Assembly: GCA_021849435.1 (NCBI GenBank) | Contig: JAJZSX010000149.1 | Span: 1-6,255, forward strand | Direction: 5' to 3' | Source of the DNA: Actinomycetes bacterium | GTDB lineage: Bacteria > Actinomycetota > Acidimicrobiia > Acidimicrobiales > RAAP-2 | DNA length: 6,255 bases | Shown here: positions 4,737 to 6,255 of the stretch, one piece after another | Layout: the number at the start of each line of letters is the position of its first letter | How positions within the stretch are numbered: position 1 is the first letter of the stretch | Translations under genes and position numbers: made by a program | Notes under the pieces: model-generated | Seen by the model: the letters and a program-made list of their open reading frames with translations, nothing else | What the model was told of the DNA's origin: nothing | Database searches by the model: none

Positions 4737-6255
4737 TCAGGAGGCAAAGCCCTCGGCCATGACCTGCTTGGACAACGGACCGCCATACGAGACGTAACTG
4801 AGATTGAAGGACTCAGTCAAGCCGCTGCCCGGAAGGCCCACGATGTTCTTTTGCGCAACCGTCAACTGATCAGGGTTGTAGAGCCAGCCATTCGCCGCGT
4901 CAGCACTGATCTTGCGAACAACCGCACGAAACTTAGCGATCTCCCCGCTGGTCGTCGTCGCGGCGGTCGCGGCGTTCACCATCGCATTTACTTGCTTGCA
5001 GCCGGCGTAGTTGAAGTAGTACGAGCAGTCTCCGTACTCGGCGATGTCACGGGCCTCAACCTGGTCGATGATCGTCATCTGATAGTTGTGATCGGTGAAC
5101 ACCTTCGAGATCCACAGCGCCCAAGCGATGTTCTTGATCGTGACCTTGATGCCGACTGCGGCCAATTCGGCCTGAATGAGCGGCCCCGCTGTCGTCGCGT
5201 ATCCATACGGAGGCAGAGTCAAGGTCATCGAGAACCCGTGCCGATAGCCGGCTTGAGCAAGCAACTCTCGGGCCTTCTTCGGATTGTAGCGATACGCGTT
5301 GTTGACGCTAGGCGTGTACCACGGGTCTCCCGGAACCTGGTCGCTGCCGATCACGGTACCGTAGCCGGCCCCCGCCGTCTTGAGGATTGCATTCTTATCC
5401 AGTGCGTAGGTCACGGCCTGGCGAACCTTCAACTTCTTGAGTGGACCCGCCGTGTTGTTCAGAGTCAGGTCGATCTTCCCCTCGGTTGGTCCATGAATGA
5501 CCTTGAAGGAACTGTTGTTCTTGAACTGGCTCACGTCCTGGGAGTTATCAAGGTTGTCGATCACCTGAATCTGCCCGCTCTGCAGCGCGCTATCCATCGT
5601 GGTCGGGCTTGAGAAGTACCGAAACGTGACCGTCGACATCCCCGGCTTGGGTCCCCAGTACTTCGGGTTCGCGACCAGTACCACGTCGTAGTTCGAAATC
5701 TGCGACTGGTACATATACGGACCAGTTCCAACAGGGTTCGTCGCAATGCTGGCCACTGCAGCGGGGTCGAGGACCATACCGTTGCTGTACGCCGCCAAGT
5801 TGTAGAGGAACTGATTATCCGGGTGAGTCAGAGTAACCACCACAGTCGACGGATCGGGCGAGGTCACGGAACTGACGTCCGCGACCAGCGACTGGTAGGG
5901 GTAGCCCGACTTCGGGTTCACCGCACGATTGAGGCTGTACACCACGTCCGCCGCCGTCATCGGATCCCCGTTGGAGAAGCTGACACCCTGGCGAATCGTA
6001 AACGTGTACTGCAGTCCGTCGCTGGACACCTTGTAACTCGTGGCCAGCACGGGGATGACGGCCCCCTTCGGATCCAACTCCACGAGATGCTGGTACACGT
6101 TGTAGTCGAATACCTCATCGATCGCGGCCGACGCGTTCGACGTGGGGTCCAGGGAGGGCGGCGCCACTGCCGAACCAATTACCAGCGTCCCCCCCGACGA
6201 TGCCGCACCGGACGGCTGCGAACCACCGACCACCGAGCCGAGCGCCGCCAGCGCG
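4737..6255 (-). CDS. Extracytoplasmic solute-binding protein, SBP_bac_5 family (N-terminus cut by window edge)
   Basis: This subunit would capture the ligand outside the membrane and deliver it to the permeases. The gene runs off the right edge; 505 full codons precede the TGA at 4739-4737. Counting from the first full codon, the visible start ALAALGS looks like the end of a signal peptide, followed by a Gly/Ser/Ala/Gln-rich linker to about residue 22 and then GTLVIG, where the mature fold begins. The SBP_bac_5 signature lies at about 82-110 (YTFTIRQGVSFSNGDPMTAA, then DVVYSLNR). Further family landmarks are GTGPY (176-180), NPKYWGP (196-202) and KVRQAVTYALDK (276-287). Only two cysteines are visible, at 410 and 419, eight residues apart. 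No cysteine occurs where a lipobox would place one (LAAL instead of LAAC). The ligand cannot be told from the sequence. A GTG at 6233-6231 is in frame but lies after the signal-like segment, so it is not the real start. Confidence 0.94.
   Translation of the reverse strand, partial: ALAALGSVVGGSQPSGAASSGGTLVIGSAVAPPSLDPTSNASAAIDEVFDYNVYQHLVELDPKGAVIPVLATSYKVSSDGLQYTFTIRQGVSFSNGDPMTAADVVYSLNRAVNPKSGYPYQSLVADVSSVTSPDPSTVVVTLTHPDNQFLYNLAAYSNGMVLDPAAVASIATNPVGTGPYMYQSQISNYDVVLVANPKYWGPKPGMSTVTFRYFSSPTTMDSALQSGQIQVIDNLDNSQDVSQFKNNSSFKVIHGPTEGKIDLTLNNTAGPLKKLKVRQAVTYALDKNAILKTAGAGYGTVIGSDQVPGDPWYTPSVNNAYRYNPKKARELLAQAGYRHGFSMTLTLPPYGYATTAGPLIQAELAAVGIKVTIKNIAWALWISKVFTDHNYQMTIIDQVEARDIAEYGDCSYYFNYAGCKQVNAMVNAATAATTTSGEIAKFRAVVRKISADAANGWLYNPDQLTVAQKNIVGLPGSGLTESFNLSYVSYGGPLSKQVMAEGFAS

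Noticed and set aside
4851..5612. Long plus-strand open frame (253 residues) antisense to the binding-protein gene
   Set aside because: It lies wholly inside a convincing SBP_bac_5 gene on the other strand, is rich in Arg and Val, shows no domain I recognise, and is the usual by-product of GC-rich codon bias.
1..6255. CRISPR array, tRNA, defence or phage system
   Set aside because: I found no spaced direct repeats, no tRNA-like cloverleaf and no genes outside the importer and the transposase remnant; the window is an ordinary transport locus.

Overview
The window carries one clear functional unit: a peptide/nickel-type (Opp/Dpp class) ABC importer operon, read entirely on the minus strand from the right edge to about position 991. 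To its left is a decayed ISL3-family transposase on the plus strand. The high G+C content, GTG and TTG start options, tightly overlapping cistrons and an ISL3 transposase of a type I associate with Actinomycetota suggest a high-GC actinobacterium. That is an inference from style only, as no phylogenetic marker gene is present.

Layout in transcription order of the operon (right to left): (1) an extracytoplasmic solute-binding protein of the SBP_bac_5 family, 4737-6255, whose N-terminus lies beyond the right edge; (2) an intergenic gap of about 80 bases holding a perfect 15-bp stem with a 6-base loop (4675-4710); (3) a DppB/OppB-like permease, 3694-4654, broken by a frameshift at about 3899-3904; (4) a DppC/OppC-like permease, 2789-3694; (5) a DppD/OppD-like ATPase with a four-cysteine C-terminal tail, 1806-2789; (6) a DppF/OppF-like ATPase, 991-1809. 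Genes 3 to 6 are joined by stop/start overlaps (TGATG, TGATG, GTGA), so their translation is very probably coupled.

Together the proteins would form a standard importer: the binding protein captures the ligand outside the membrane, the two permeases form the channel, and the two ATPases drive transport. The substrate cannot be read from the sequence; peptides are the default for the family, but sugars, nickel chelates and other small molecules are also handled by relatives. As written, the DppB-like permease loses its last two membrane segments, so the importer would not work unless the frameshift is a sequencing error. A local sequence signature fits an 11-base deletion between two 6-base direct repeats.

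The left 840 bases hold the C-terminal half of the transposase (263-764), inactivated by an in-frame TAG and a frameshift, with no recognisable gene in 1-262. Between the transposase remnant and the operon end (765-990) there are only small inverted repeats. I see no tRNA, rRNA, CRISPR array, phage gene or defence system, and nothing that amounts to a new biological system. The observations most worth a second look are the permease frameshift, the intercistronic hairpin and two unusual features of the binding protein.
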